A DNA stretch of 64,000 bases from NCBI GenBank assembly GCA_023395395.1, contig JAEWZH010000012.1, positions 6,068-70,067 on the forward strand. The letters are read 5' to 3'. Under the pieces are notes generated by a model that made no database searches, was not told the DNA's origin, and worked only from the letters and a program-made list of their open reading frames with translations. Source of the DNA: Bacteroidota bacterium. GTDB lineage: Bacteria; Bacteroidota; Bacteroidia; Bacteroidales; Porphyromonadaceae. Both the position numbers and the translations under genes were made by a program. This document shows, in pieces, positions 1 to 8,470 of this stretch. Every line of letters begins with the position of its first letter. Positions within the stretch are counted from its first letter, which is position 1.

Positions 1-2
1 TC

Positions 3-1592
3 CAGAATCTCCCTCCTATACCTCTTCATGCCAGCACGCAATGCCACAATGATAGTACCCTCAAGCTACGGCTACTAAAGGACTTAGGGTTTGAGCAAGT
101 GGTACTCCCTAGAGAGTTTAGTACGGAGGATACCAAGCGAGTAAAAGAGGATACTTCTATCCGAATAGAGAGCTTTATTCATGGTGCTTTATGTGTCTCC
201 TATAGCGGACGGTGCTTTATCAGTGAGGCGTGTCAGGGACGTAGTGCCAATCGTGGTAGTTGTGCTCAATATTGTCGTATGAGTTATGACCTCGAGGATG
301 CCGATGGTAATAAACTCAGACATGGTGAGCACTTATTATCACTACGTGATCTCAACCGAACTGAGATTATCGAGGAGATGCTCGATAGTGGTGTCTCTTC
401 TCTCAAAATAGAGGGTAGGCTCAAGGGCATTGAATATGTCCGAAATGTGACAGCTCACTACCGAAAGGTATTGGATGATATTATCACTCGTAGACCTAAT
501 GAATATCAAAGAGCCTCATTTGGCGTAGAACAAAGAAGTTTTATACCTACTCCGGAGGCTACTTTTTCCCGTCGCTTTACCAGTTATAATACGCCTATGT
601 ACCGTCCTATTCCGGTAAGTGAAATCACACCTTTTACAAATAAGAGTGTGGGTGAAGAGGTTGGACGCCTGCTTCGTAACATGGGTAAAGAAGTAGAGGC
701 AGAATTGAATGTGGAGCTTACGAATGGGGATGGTTTACTATTTGTTGATAGGGACGAAAGAGTGACTATTGGTGCCCTGGTCAATCAAGTGACACCTATA
801 AAAGGTAAAGCAAATAACTACCGACTCAAACTCTCTAAGATATTGGAAATTTCCAATGGCGCTACTATCTATCGCAATCTCAATCATAAGTTTACACAGC
901 TGCTGCAACGATCTGATGCTTCTTCTCGTAAGATACAGATAGATATTGTATGTACGGCTGCACCTACATCGGTGATCCTAAAGAGCGGAGTAGTAGAAGT
1001 GGCTAGAAATATAGTGCTCGAATCCGCACAAAAAGATAATTCAGATCGTATATTGCAAGCTATCTCTAAGCTCGGAGATACACCTTATACCCTGAGGGAA
1101 GCAACCATAGAGCTCAATGGGCTTTACCTACCACCATCTATTGCTACCGAAATGCGTCGAGAACTGGTGGAGCAATTACTTAAGGAGAGTGAGCGACGTA
1201 TGCTCTGCCAAAGAGATGAGGTAGGCAGTGCTTTGGCTGAAAAGCGACATGCCTTTCTCACTCATACTTATGAAGCCGATACGTATGGACTGCCAATAGA
1301 TTTAGACTTTACTTATAACGTAGCCAATCAGAGCGCAGAGCAATTTTATCGCCAAATAGGTGTTTCAGGACTCATTAGTCCAGCACTAGAGGTAGCAAAG
1401 CCAGAGGGGGAGATTCCTGTGATGTTTACCCGTCACTGTCTCCTCCACCAGATAGGTTACTGCACTCGAGATAAGGTAAAGCCTCCCTTTCCTCTTCCCA
1501 TGTATCTGGTCAGAGGCAAAGAACGCTTCAAACTCACCACCAACTGTCGAGACTGCCAAATGATTGTCTGGAGTGATGGTAATTTCAAGTGA
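3..1592 (+). CDS. U32 family peptidase / RNA hydroxylation protein, 5'-truncated by window edge
   Basis: The frame is open from base 3, so the gene starts outside the window and about 529 C-terminal residues are visible. The U32 signature (E-x-F-x2-G-A-L-C-x4-G-x-C-x-I-S) is encoded at about 168-224. It is followed by the Cys-rich stretch ending NRGSCAQYCR, which in this family supports an iron-sulfur cluster. Upstream, HASTQ and LGFEQVVLPRE match the end of the U32 barrel. The long C-terminal extension ends with further cysteines (RHCLLHQIGYC, NCRDCQ), as in the long U32 proteins. Characterised members (RlhA, TrhP) are needed for hydroxylation of 23S rRNA or tRNA; this long form resembles RlhA more than TrhP. 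The exact RNA target is inference. Confidence 0.85.
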   Translation, partial: QNLPPIPLHASTQCHNDSTLKLRLLKDLGFEQVVLPREFSTEDTKRVKEDTSIRIESFIHGALCVSYSGRCFISEACQGRSANRGSCAQYCRMSYDLEDADGNKLRHGEHLLSLRDLNRTEIIEEMLDSGVSSLKIEGRLKGIEYVRNVTAHYRKVLDDIITRRPNEYQRASFGVEQRSFIPTPEATFSRRFTSYNTPMYRPIPVSEITPFTNKSVGEEVGRLLRNMGKEVEAELNVELTNGDGLLFVDRDERVTIGALVNQVTPIKGKANNYRLKLSKILEISNGATIYRNLNHKFTQLLQRSDASSRKIQIDIVCTAAPTSVILKSGVVEVARNIVLESAQKDNSDRILQAISKLGDTPYTLREATIELNGLYLPPSIATEMRRELVEQLLKESERRMLCQRDEVGSALAEKRHAFLTHTYEADTYGLPIDLDFTYNVANQSAEQFYRQIGVSGLISPALEVAKPEGEIPVMFTRHCLLHQIGYCTRDKVKPPFPLPMYLVRGKERFKLTTNCRDCQMIVWSDGNFK

Positions 1593-1680
1593 TTAAAAAA
1601 TCTATTTTTTTTGATATTATTTTTCAGATTAAATTATATTATATATATTTAAAGAGTAAATAATTAATAACATTGAAGTT

Positions 1681-1959
1681 ATGAGTGATATTTTTGTACC
1701 AAGTATATTGACTCTTATTACCACATATAAGTGTACGGCTTCTTGTTGTTTTGGCTGTAATCCCAAGAGGGATATAACAATGAGTGAAAGGGATATGATA
1801 TCTTATATAGACACATGTATGACATCATACCCTGAAATTGACAAATTATCTTCTGATATAGCCCAATCTTTGGTAAATATTGAAGCTATTGATGAACAAG
1901 ATGTTTTGTCAATGACAGGCATAATAGAGGACTCCATTGTTGAATCTATTTCAGATTAA
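1681..1959 (+). pseudogene. Truncated radical SAM-like protein (92 aa), probable remnant
   Basis: The N-terminus reads LITTYKCTASCCFGCNP, which looks like the cluster-binding start of a radical SAM enzyme, and is followed by a helix (ISYIDTCMTSYPEI) as in that family. The reading frame then departs just before where the GGE S-adenosylmethionine-binding strand should be. It continues into an acidic 37-residue tail I do not recognise and stops. The cysteine spacing (C-x3-C-C-x2-C) is also not the exact CX3CX2C pattern. A full radical SAM domain needs about 200 residues or more, so catalysis is unlikely. The simplest reading is an internal deletion fusing two fragments; a small intact protein of other function cannot be excluded. 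The surrounding DNA is visibly more AT-rich than the housekeeping genes, consistent with horizontally acquired cargo. Confidence 0.5.
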
Positions 1960-1962
1960 TAT

Positions 1963-2463
1963 GTGTCTCTTATGGATAGAATATATAATAATAAATGGGA
2001 TAGATTTTCATTGGTCACAACGATAGTTCTTTCTATAGTTGTCCTAATTGCTATTGTATTATCTATAGACCATGGAGGAGTAGTTGCAACAATAGTTTCT
2101 CTTGTACTATTTGTCTTCTTTTTATTCTCAATATTACTACGTCCAAGAAGGACGAAATATATCGATCAACATGTAATAGTTGATTTTCCTATAGGGAAAA
2201 AGGTATTAGATATGAGACAATATTCTTCACTGTCTTTAGAAAAACCTTCAATTATAAAATCGATAAGACTATTTGCCAATGGAGGTTATTTTGGGTACTC
2301 TGGAATTTGGAGAATGTACATTAGAGAGAAGAATTCGTGGGTTACTGTTAGGTCTTATGCTACTAATAAAGATGAAGATGTAGTCCTTTTGATACCACAT
2401 ACAAAGGACAAGAAATGTGTGCTCATTAATTTGGATCCCACATGGCTCTCTTTTGAGGGATAA
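1963..2463 (+). CDS. Membrane-anchored bacterial PH-domain-like protein
   Basis: 166 residues from a GTG; an in-frame ATG at 1972 is an equally good start, as no clear ribosome-binding site decides. Two hydrophobic segments (about residues 18-36 and 42-60) are joined by a short polar turn (IDHGG) and followed by RPRR. The soluble C-terminal part contains RLFANGGYFGYSGIW and later RSYATNKDEDVVLL. This resembles the RxFGxGGxFGYFG...YATN pattern of the bacterial PH_5 family. The protein is probably an inner-membrane protein with a cytoplasmic PH-like domain. It begins 3 bp after the radical-SAM remnant and shares its AT-rich composition, so both may be leftovers of one acquired cassette. The function is unknown. 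Confidence 0.6.
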   Translation: MSLMDRIYNNKWDRFSLVTTIVLSIVVLIAIVLSIDHGGVVATIVSLVLFVFFLFSILLRPRRTKYIDQHVIVDFPIGKKVLDMRQYSSLSLEKPSIIKSIRLFANGGYFGYSGIWRMYIREKNSWVTVRSYATNKDEDVVLLIPHTKDKKCVLINLDPTWLSFEG

Positions 2464-2534
2464 TATTTAAGATATCTATCAATACATAATTGCTGAACTG
2501 GAAAATACTATATAAATATAAACCATTTTCAAGA

Positions 2535-2576
2535 AAGAATAAGCTAACTGTATGAACGAGTAGCTTATTCTTTTTT
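2535..2576 (+). terminator. Rho-independent terminator
   Basis: A perfect 12-bp inverted repeat (AAGAATAAGCTA at 2535-2546, its complement at 2561-2572) encloses a 14-nt loop and runs into a T-tract. It lies about 70 bp after the PH-like gene and probably ends transcription of the AT-rich islet. The rest of 2577-2719 shows no gene. Confidence 0.8.
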
Positions 2577-2719
2577 GTAAATTATCGCTGTATGATAAAC
2601 ATATTTAATTTATTGACAACTAATCCATTTCGTTATTCAAATTTCAAAGTAAAGAATAGAGAACTAAATAGCTTTGTTACTTTACTACGTATATGTCTAC
2701 TGACACTAGAATACATTAT

Positions 2720-2750
2720 TTTGCTATTGGGGTGGATTTGAGTATTTTTG
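2720..2750 (+). promoter_or_regulatory. Bacteroidetes-type promoter of the tsaE operon
   Basis: TTTG at 2720-2723, a 19-nt spacer, then TATTTTTG at 2743-2750 match the Bacteroidetes primary-sigma pattern (TTG about -33, TAnnTTTG about -7). Transcription would start some 15-20 nt before the tsaE ATG at 2775. A second TAnnTTTG-like box (TAGCTTTG, 2669-2676) lacks a good upstream element. Inverted arms TCTACTGAC (2696-2704) and GTCAGTAGA (2763-2771) bracket the promoter. Confidence 0.7.
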
Positions 2751-2774
2751 TTTACTTAATGAGTCAGTAGATAT

Positions 2775-3242
2775 ATGAATGCTATAGAGTGGGGAGAAAA
2801 TAATGTGGTAGAGTATGGACTGGAGCAGCTCGGAGAGGTAGCCCGATTTCTACTTGATAAGCTGGGCGACACTTCTGTGTGGCTCTTTGATGCGCCTATG
2901 GGTGCGGGCAAGACGACGCTGATCAAGGAGCTTTGTCACTTGCTTGGAGTAGAGGAAGTGACGAGTAGTCCTACCTTTGCTATTGTCAATGAATACCATA
3001 CTGATAAGGGTGAAGCAGTCTATCATATAGATGCTTACCGACTTGAGACGCACGATGATCTTCGCAATATCGGTGCTACCGACTATCTCCACAGTGGTGA
3101 TTACTGCTTTGTGGAATGGCCGGCGCTTTTCAATCCCTTCTTACCGGATGATGTGGCAAGACTTCGTATTGAAGTCGCTGGAGATCATCGCCGCCTCACT
3201 TTACTTTCCGAAGATTCGCCATTCATTTACGACCCTAGGTGA
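2775..3242 (+). CDS. tsaE: tRNA threonylcarbamoyladenosine biosynthesis ATPase TsaE
   Basis: 155 residues, normal family length. The Walker A motif is APMGAGKTT with Lys46. It is followed by SSPTFAIVNEY, the HIDAYRL segment and the late FVEWP motif, all characteristic of TsaE. TsaE is the ATPase that works with TsaB and TsaD to place N6-threonylcarbamoyladenosine at position 37 of ANN-decoding tRNAs. It is the first gene of a tightly overlapping operon that starts from the promoter at 2720-2750. Its stop codon overlaps the next start (TGATG). Confidence 0.95.
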   Translation: MNAIEWGENNVVEYGLEQLGEVARFLLDKLGDTSVWLFDAPMGAGKTTLIKELCHLLGVEEVTSSPTFAIVNEYHTDKGEAVYHIDAYRLETHDDLRNIGATDYLHSGDYCFVEWPALFNPFLPDDVARLRIEVAGDHRRLTLLSEDSPFIYDPR

Positions 3243-3478
3243 TGGAGCGGATGACACTGGTATACGTGGCACTTGGTCTGATGTTTGTATTGCCAGGGTG
3301 TCTGGCAATATGGGCTGGAATAAGTGGAAGCCAGTGGTTTTTCAAAAATCATTCTTATAGCTTCCTCGTCGAGAGACTTGGTATGGGGTGGGCGCGACTA
3401 ATCTTCATACTTCTGGGGCTGCTATTTTTGTCTGCGGCAGCGTTAGTGATTATGGATCCATTGAATCTAATGAAATGA
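3242..3478 (+). CDS. Small two-helix membrane protein, Imm17-like
   Basis: 78 residues from the ATG that overlaps the tsaE stop; a GTG one codon earlier is also possible. The protein has two hydrophobic helices (about residues 4-24 and 53-72). They are separated by an amphipathic stretch (GSQWFFKNHSYSFLVERLGMGWAR) that resembles the WxWFFxNxxAxxxVxxxGRxxAR core of the immunity-17 family (Imm17). Imm17 was defined as a predicted immunity protein of polymorphic toxins, but many Bacteroidetes members sit in ordinary operons with no toxin nearby, as here. The assignment is by eye and the role is unknown. Its stop overlaps the next start (ATGA). Confidence 0.6.
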   Translation: MERMTLVYVALGLMFVLPGCLAIWAGISGSQWFFKNHSYSFLVERLGMGWARLIFILLGLLFLSAAALVIMDPLNLMK

Positions 3479-5598
3479 AAGAAATAGAGTGTATTGGATA
3501 TTATCCACCTCGTGTGAGATGGCATGTAGAACAGACACTGCGTGGGCTGTATGGCACAGTGCTCCGCGATATGCGGTCGCTACCGGTGGTGGATGAAGCC
3601 GAACTTAGTAATTTGGAATCTACCTACGGTTTTCTCTCTAAATACTATGAGGAGGGGGCAGTAGATCCTGAGCGCTCAAAGATTATGAGACAGATAGGAA
3701 TCTCATTGATGCGTATGCTACGCACCAATGTAGCCTATATTGAGGAGCATGAGCAACCTTGGAATACGAGGAGTGCGACCATCCAGACATTGAGGGCTTA
3801 TGGATATGATAGGACGTCATTGATTTCTCTGATAGGGGTGATGCGAAGAGGCGTAGAGCCTTATTCACATGATTACTTTGACAAACTAGATCAACTCTTT
3901 GGACTTGTTTGGACTTCCATAGATATTTCTGAAGTCGAAGATCAGGCACTTCGCACGCTTTTATTGGTCGAAGAAAGTAGCCAGCTAGAGGCACAGACGA
4001 TAGTCGGTGCACTCTTTTTGGGTACGATGCAATATTTTGACCCTCGCAAAGTAGAACTCCTCTATGCCCTTTGGCAAGGGCATCCATCGATAATGGTACA
4101 AGGGGCTTCGCTTGGAGCCCTTTTGATACTCGGTAGGCGGCACAGAGAGGAACTATCTTGCCTGCATCCCCAGCTTGTAGAGCAGATACGGATAGCATTG
4201 GTAGCTGATGAGCAACAGCTCTTGGAGGCACTTAAGGTGATTCAGGTTGCCTACAAGACGACGGAGAATCACAAAGTCTTCCGGGAGAAGATTCTGCCCG
4301 AACTCAAAAACATTTCCGACAAGCTCCAACAGGTGATGGGTAATTCGCTCACCACTAGAATTGAGGAGTTGCAGAATGGATCGATAGACCGTGAAAAGTT
4401 GGAGGAGGTGGAATCCCTGATGGCAAAGGCACCAGATAAGTTTTCGATGATGAAAGATACGGAACAGGATGTGGCCTTTCATCTTATTTCTGAGCTCAAG
4501 GCTTTTCCTTTCTTCAGCAAAATCAGTCATTGGTTTATGCCATTTTATGAACGCTTTCCCGGACTTTCGAAGGAGAATGTAGCTGCATTTTTGAAACTAC
4601 TTCCGATGTTGATGCAAGGACAGAGGATGATCAGTTCGGATTTGTATTCCTATGCTTTTGTCCCTACCTGGCAGCAAGCAAGTGATGCACTCCTATCGCA
4701 AATGGATGGACAGATGCCGAGAAAAAGCCCAACTGAGACTACGCTCATGGATGGAGTACGAGACCTTGTATTTGGTGCTTATCGTTTTTATCAGTTATCT
4801 AGTCACTCCAATACTTTGGTCAATCCTTTTGATCAATCGCCTGATATCATTGGTGGGGCGTTTCTCTCCGGTAAAGGCGCTATATCTGAGGAAGGATTAT
4901 TGTCGCTTGCTTCGCTGATGGTGCGATTTGGGCAGTATGCTGAGGCAGGGCGTACGTACGAGAGGGTGGTACATGATTACCTCACCAATACCGCTGAGGT
5001 ATGGCGCGGTATGGCGGTGGCAAGTATGATGCGCAATGACGATGAAATTGCGCTTGATCAGCTACGACGTGCTGTGGAACTGGAGGGAAAGAGTGAAGTG
5101 ACGGTACGAAAGATAGCACAGCTATTGATTCGATTGGGGAGAAAGATAGAGGCGGTCGATTGGATTGCTGTGAGTGAGACAGAGCTAGGTGAGGGTATCG
5201 GTTATCAGCTACCACTACAAAGGGCAAGACTGCTACAGGATCTAGGAAGGATAGATGAAGCACTTAAGGCCGCTTTCAAGGCAGACTACCTCGCTGATGG
5301 TAACGATTTGCAGAGCGCTATGCTACTACTTGAGCTCCTATTATCAATAGGCAAGGCAGAGGAAGCAAATAAGCGACTGGAGGGTAAAGTATTGAAGGGC
5401 GAATCGCTTCTTTGGGCTGGTTTGGTGACAATAGCACTTGGAAAGCGCGCCGAAGGATTAGTCCGACTACGACAGTGGCAAGAGGAGGGCAGCCAAGGAG
5501 CTGTACTTAGAGAAAAGCTCTCACTCCTCGAGCAGTATGGAATTGAACCTTGGGAGCAGGCACTAATAGAGGATGTCATTTATAAGGAGGTACAGTGA
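3475..5598 (+). CDS. Tetratricopeptide-repeat protein, function unknown
   Basis: 707 residues from the ATG at 3475, which overlaps the previous stop. The open frame extends upstream to 3388, but that part lies inside the preceding gene, so I reject it. There is no signal peptide, so it is probably cytoplasmic. The protein is almost entirely helical. TPR-like repeats are clearest in the C-terminal third, for example ASLMVRFGQYAEAGRTYERV, the segment around DDEIALDQLRRAVELEG, and ARLLQDLGRIDEALKAAFKA. The N-terminal 450 residues have no motif I recognise. It is translationally coupled to its neighbours on both sides. Likely a scaffold or adaptor; no specific partner can be named. Confidence 0.7.
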   Translation: MKEIECIGYYPPRVRWHVEQTLRGLYGTVLRDMRSLPVVDEAELSNLESTYGFLSKYYEEGAVDPERSKIMRQIGISLMRMLRTNVAYIEEHEQPWNTRSATIQTLRAYGYDRTSLISLIGVMRRGVEPYSHDYFDKLDQLFGLVWTSIDISEVEDQALRTLLLVEESSQLEAQTIVGALFLGTMQYFDPRKVELLYALWQGHPSIMVQGASLGALLILGRRHREELSCLHPQLVEQIRIALVADEQQLLEALKVIQVAYKTTENHKVFREKILPELKNISDKLQQVMGNSLTTRIEELQNGSIDREKLEEVESLMAKAPDKFSMMKDTEQDVAFHLISELKAFPFFSKISHWFMPFYERFPGLSKENVAAFLKLLPMLMQGQRMISSDLYSYAFVPTWQQASDALLSQMDGQMPRKSPTETTLMDGVRDLVFGAYRFYQLSSHSNTLVNPFDQSPDIIGGAFLSGKGAISEEGLLSLASLMVRFGQYAEAGRTYERVVHDYLTNTAEVWRGMAVASMMRNDDEIALDQLRRAVELEGKSEVTVRKIAQLLIRLGRKIEAVDWIAVSETELGEGIGYQLPLQRARLLQDLGRIDEALKAAFKADYLADGNDLQSAMLLLELLLSIGKAEEANKRLEGKVLKGESLLWAGLVTIALGKRAEGLVRLRQWQEEGSQGAVLREKLSLLEQYGIEPWEQALIEDVIYKEVQ

Positions 5599-6602
5599 AA
5601 AGGTATAAGATGTGGAGCGTGGTGCTCCTGGCGATAGGATTAGTGGGTTGTGGAAATGGTCAGAACCATCAGCATATATCTCTGGATATAGAGGGAATTG
5701 TAGAGAAGGATAGCCCGTGGTATTTATACACCTATGGTACCCATAGTATCTCTATCGATACGATTGAGGTAAACGATAAGGGTAGGATTGATTGGAGCAA
5801 AGAGCTAGATATCGATACGCTCGATATGCTATTGCTACACAATAGCCAAGGTCTACTGGAGATTCCTTTCTTGCCTAATCGTGAAGGAAGTATTTCTGCT
5901 ACAGTAGACAAAAATGGTCTCGCACTACGGGGGGTGCTGGAGATAGATTCTATTAAGAGTTGGTACAGATCTAAAGCAATGGGAATGGGACAATTGCTCC
6001 ACTTTCTCTCTCAGTACAAATCCAATGGCATCGCTCTTATTATGACCGCAGATGCTATCAAGCGTGATCCAACAGGCGAATGTGCTAACGAGCTTATGGA
6101 ACTCCAAAGCGAGCTATCCAATAGATATTCGGATATGGTAGACTTGGCAGGACTTACCTATGCGGTTGGTTTATCGTCCGAATCTATGCAGGTACCCTAT
6201 GGTTTTCGTATCGAGGGTGAGGAACAACTCAAGGTATTCCGAGACTTGATAGGGAAACGAGAGTTGATGGTCATCAATGTGATGCAATTGACACCGGAGG
6301 ATTCTATATCTTTTGAGAGACAAAAGGAGTATCTCACTCGACTGGATAGTCTCGGACTTTTGAGCTACAATGTATTGCTCAATGATGAATTGCCCAAGGG
6401 GATTGGCAAGAAAGCCAATCGCCACTTTCTCGTCGATAGTACAGGCTATGCAGTGGAGTATATCAAAGATTATCATATTCAGAATATCCCAACCTATATA
6501 TTGGTGGATAGCACTCGCCAAGTATGGCGGACTTGGGAGGTAGCAGATAGCCTGGTAGAGTTTGTAAAGAAGTATAGGGATGTCGGACGTAGAGTGGATT
6601 GA
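5595..6602 (+). CDS. Lipoprotein with thioredoxin-like fold lacking the CxxC motif
   Basis: 335 residues from a GTG that overlaps the preceding stop (GTGA). The N-terminus is a lipoprotein signal ending LVGCGN, with Cys19 as the lipidated residue. The middle part (about 25-130) looks like the beta-rich DUF4369-type N-terminal domain of Bacteroidetes thiol-disulfide proteins. The C-terminus (about 210-330) has ELMVINVM, then VEYIKDYHIQNIPTYILVDS, resembling the late thioredoxin pattern with its cis-proline (IPT). No CxxC pair is present, so redox catalysis is unlikely. A binding or structural role at the envelope is inference. It overlaps comM by 23 bp. Confidence 0.65.
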   Translation: MKRYKMWSVVLLAIGLVGCGNGQNHQHISLDIEGIVEKDSPWYLYTYGTHSISIDTIEVNDKGRIDWSKELDIDTLDMLLLHNSQGLLEIPFLPNREGSISATVDKNGLALRGVLEIDSIKSWYRSKAMGMGQLLHFLSQYKSNGIALIMTADAIKRDPTGECANELMELQSELSNRYSDMVDLAGLTYAVGLSSESMQVPYGFRIEGEEQLKVFRDLIGKRELMVINVMQLTPEDSISFERQKEYLTRLDSLGLLSYNVLLNDELPKGIGKKANRHFLVDSTGYAVEYIKDYHIQNIPTYILVDSTRQVWRTWEVADSLVEFVKKYRDVGRRVD

Positions 6603-8166
6603 AGTAGGAGTAGAGCGTGCTTTGGTTAAGGTATTTGGCGCTGCTGTTAGCGGTATAGATGCGACCAAGGTGACAATCGAAGCACAGATCAGTAATGGCG
6701 CCAAGTTTATGCTGGTGGGGCTTCCCGATGCAGCAGTCAAGGAGAGCCATCAGAGGATACAGGCAGCAATAGCGGAGTGTGGCTATGAATACAAGGAGCA
6801 CCGCTATATCATCAATATGGCTCCTGCCGATCTTAGAAAGGAGGGTGCTGCCTATGATTTGCCATTGGCAATAGCTATCCTTGCACTTACTGAGCGACTC
6901 CCCCTTGAGCGACTTAGAGATACCATGATTATGGGCGAGCTATCGCTTGATGGACATATCCGCCCCATTCATGGCATATTGCCAATGACCATTGCGGCAA
7001 AAAAGGAGGGCTTTAAGAATATCATCGTCCCTCACTCCAACGCTAGAGAGGCTTCTGTGGTAGAGGGGATAAGGGTTTGGGGTGCTAATAGGTTAAATGA
7101 GGTTGTAGACTTTCTCAGAGGGAGCGATGATACATTGGAGCATTTTCGCAATGAAGAGCACACTCTATTTGAGCATTCATTGCTCCAATACGCCGACTTT
7201 GCAGAGGTCAAGGGACAAGAAACGGTCAAGCGTGCTTTGGAGATAGCCGCAGCCGGCAACCACAATATCATTATGATAGGATCCCCAGGTAGCGGAAAGT
7301 CTATGATGGCTAAGCGTATACCCGGTATCCTACCCCCTTTCACTAAGGAAGAAGCACAGGAAACCACGATGATACACTCTGTGGCAGGCACTTTGCCTAC
7401 CGATATTGCACTGATGCGAGAGCGCCCATTCCGTTCGCCTCACCATAGTACCTCCAATGTCGCACTTGTGGGCGGAGGTTCGTTTCCCAAACCAGGAGAA
7501 ATTTCTCTGGCGCACAATGGAGTGCTTTTTCTAGACGAGCTACCAGAGTTTGCGCGTAATGTATTGGAAGTCCTTCGCCAACCACTCGAGGATCGGCAGA
7601 TTACAGTTTCAAGAGCAAGGCAAACCGTCACCTACCCTGCCTCTTTTATGTTGGTAGCATCGATGAATCCTTGTCCCTGCGGACATTACAATAATCCTTC
7701 CAGAGCGTGTGAATGTACCGAGGTACAGGTAAAAAATTATCTAGGTCGTATCTCAGGTCCCCTACTCGATCGCATCGATATTCAGGTGGAGATAGTCCCT
7801 GTGCCCTTTGAAGCCCTTGCTGACAAAGCACCAAGCGAATCAAGTAAGGAGATAAGGGAAAGAGTAATACGGGCACGGGAGATACAACAAGAGCGCTTCA
7901 AGCATCTATCGGGTATCTATACCAATGCGCAGATGACACCTGCAATGATGCAGGAGTATGTGCATCTGGATAAGCCAAGTCTCGATAGACTAAAGCAGGC
8001 GATGGATCACTTTAAGCTCTCGGCACGTGCCTACGACCGAATACTTAAAGTGGCTCGAACCATTGCCGACCTTGATGGAGCCTCAGATATTACCATCCGG
8101 CACATTGGCGAAGCTGTAGGCTACCGAAAGCTCGACCGTAGCACTTGGGGCAGTACCAATCTGTAA
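6580..8166 (+). CDS. comM: YifB/ComM family Mg chelatase-like AAA+ ATPase
   Basis: 528 residues with the usual three-part architecture. An N-terminal ChlI-like domain (VSGIDATKVTIEAQIS, VGLPDAAVKES, NMAPADLRKEG) is followed by the AAA+ core, with Walker A GSPGSGKS at about residues 234-241 and Walker B LFLDELPEF. The cysteine loop MNPCPCGHYNNPSRACEC and a C-terminal helical domain complete it. ComM is a hexameric helicase that promotes branch migration during natural transformation in other bacteria. The ATG at 6580 lies inside the lipoprotein gene. Family members usually begin near VKVFGAAV, so TTG at 6622 is an alternative start. A weak hairpin (CGCATTC 8186-8192 with GAATGCG 8231-8237) follows the gene. 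Confidence 0.93.
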   Translation: MSDVEWIEVGVERALVKVFGAAVSGIDATKVTIEAQISNGAKFMLVGLPDAAVKESHQRIQAAIAECGYEYKEHRYIINMAPADLRKEGAAYDLPLAIAILALTERLPLERLRDTMIMGELSLDGHIRPIHGILPMTIAAKKEGFKNIIVPHSNAREASVVEGIRVWGANRLNEVVDFLRGSDDTLEHFRNEEHTLFEHSLLQYADFAEVKGQETVKRALEIAAAGNHNIIMIGSPGSGKSMMAKRIPGILPPFTKEEAQETTMIHSVAGTLPTDIALMRERPFRSPHHSTSNVALVGGGSFPKPGEISLAHNGVLFLDELPEFARNVLEVLRQPLEDRQITVSRARQTVTYPASFMLVASMNPCPCGHYNNPSRACECTEVQVKNYLGRISGPLLDRIDIQVEIVPVPFEALADKAPSESSKEIRERVIRAREIQQERFKHLSGIYTNAQMTPAMMQEYVHLDKPSLDRLKQAMDHFKLSARAYDRILKVARTIADLDGASDITIRHIGEAVGYRKLDRSTWGSTNL

Positions 8167-8237
8167 TCACCTCTATAGAAAAGGGCGCATTCCTGCTACT
8201 CGAGGGATATCAAAAATAGGAGTTTAAGGAGAATGCG

Positions 8238-8269
8238 TTTGGTAAAAGGATAAAAAATATGTACCTTTG
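8238..8269 (+). promoter_or_regulatory. Promoter of tRNA-Cys
   Basis: TTTG at 8238-8241, a 20-nt spacer and TACCTTTG at 8262-8269 fit the Bacteroidetes promoter pattern and place the start about 10 nt before the tRNA. Confidence 0.65.
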
Positions 8270-8288
8270 CAGTCGCTAGCAAAAAATT

Positions 8289-8359
8289 GGTTCGTTGGCC
8301 GAGTGGCTAGGCAACGGTCTGCAAAACCGTGTACGGCGGTTCGAATCCGCCACGAACCT
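8289..8359 (+). tRNA. tRNA-Cys (anticodon GCA)
   Basis: A full cloverleaf can be folded. The acceptor stem is GGTTCGT (8289-8295) with ACGAACC (8352-8358). The anticodon stem ACGGT/ACCGT encloses the loop CTGCAAA, with anticodon GCA at 8321-8323. The T-arm contains GGTTCGAATCC. The discriminator base is T (8359), as expected for tRNA-Cys. The CCA end is not encoded. It lies alone between comM and ruvA. Confidence 0.95.
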
Positions 8360-8430
8360 CTAGTTTTTCATAATATTTTAAGGTTTATGGTGTTACCCTG
8401 AGTCGTGAGACTTGGGGTAATTTTTTTTTG

Positions 8431-8438
8431 TACCTTTG
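8431..8438 (+). promoter_or_regulatory. Probable -7 box for ruvA
   Basis: TACCTTTG, 33 nt upstream of the ruvA ATG. No well-spaced TTG element is seen; the nearest is 16 nt away at 8412-8414, so this is weaker than other promoters in the window. Confidence 0.45.
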
Positions 8439-8470
8439 GGTATTATATAAACACTCAGATAGAGCTTATT

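Noticed and set aside
3683..4231. Antisense open frame of 182 codons inside the TPR gene
   Set aside because: It shows no recognisable protein pattern and conflicts with the operon on the other strand.
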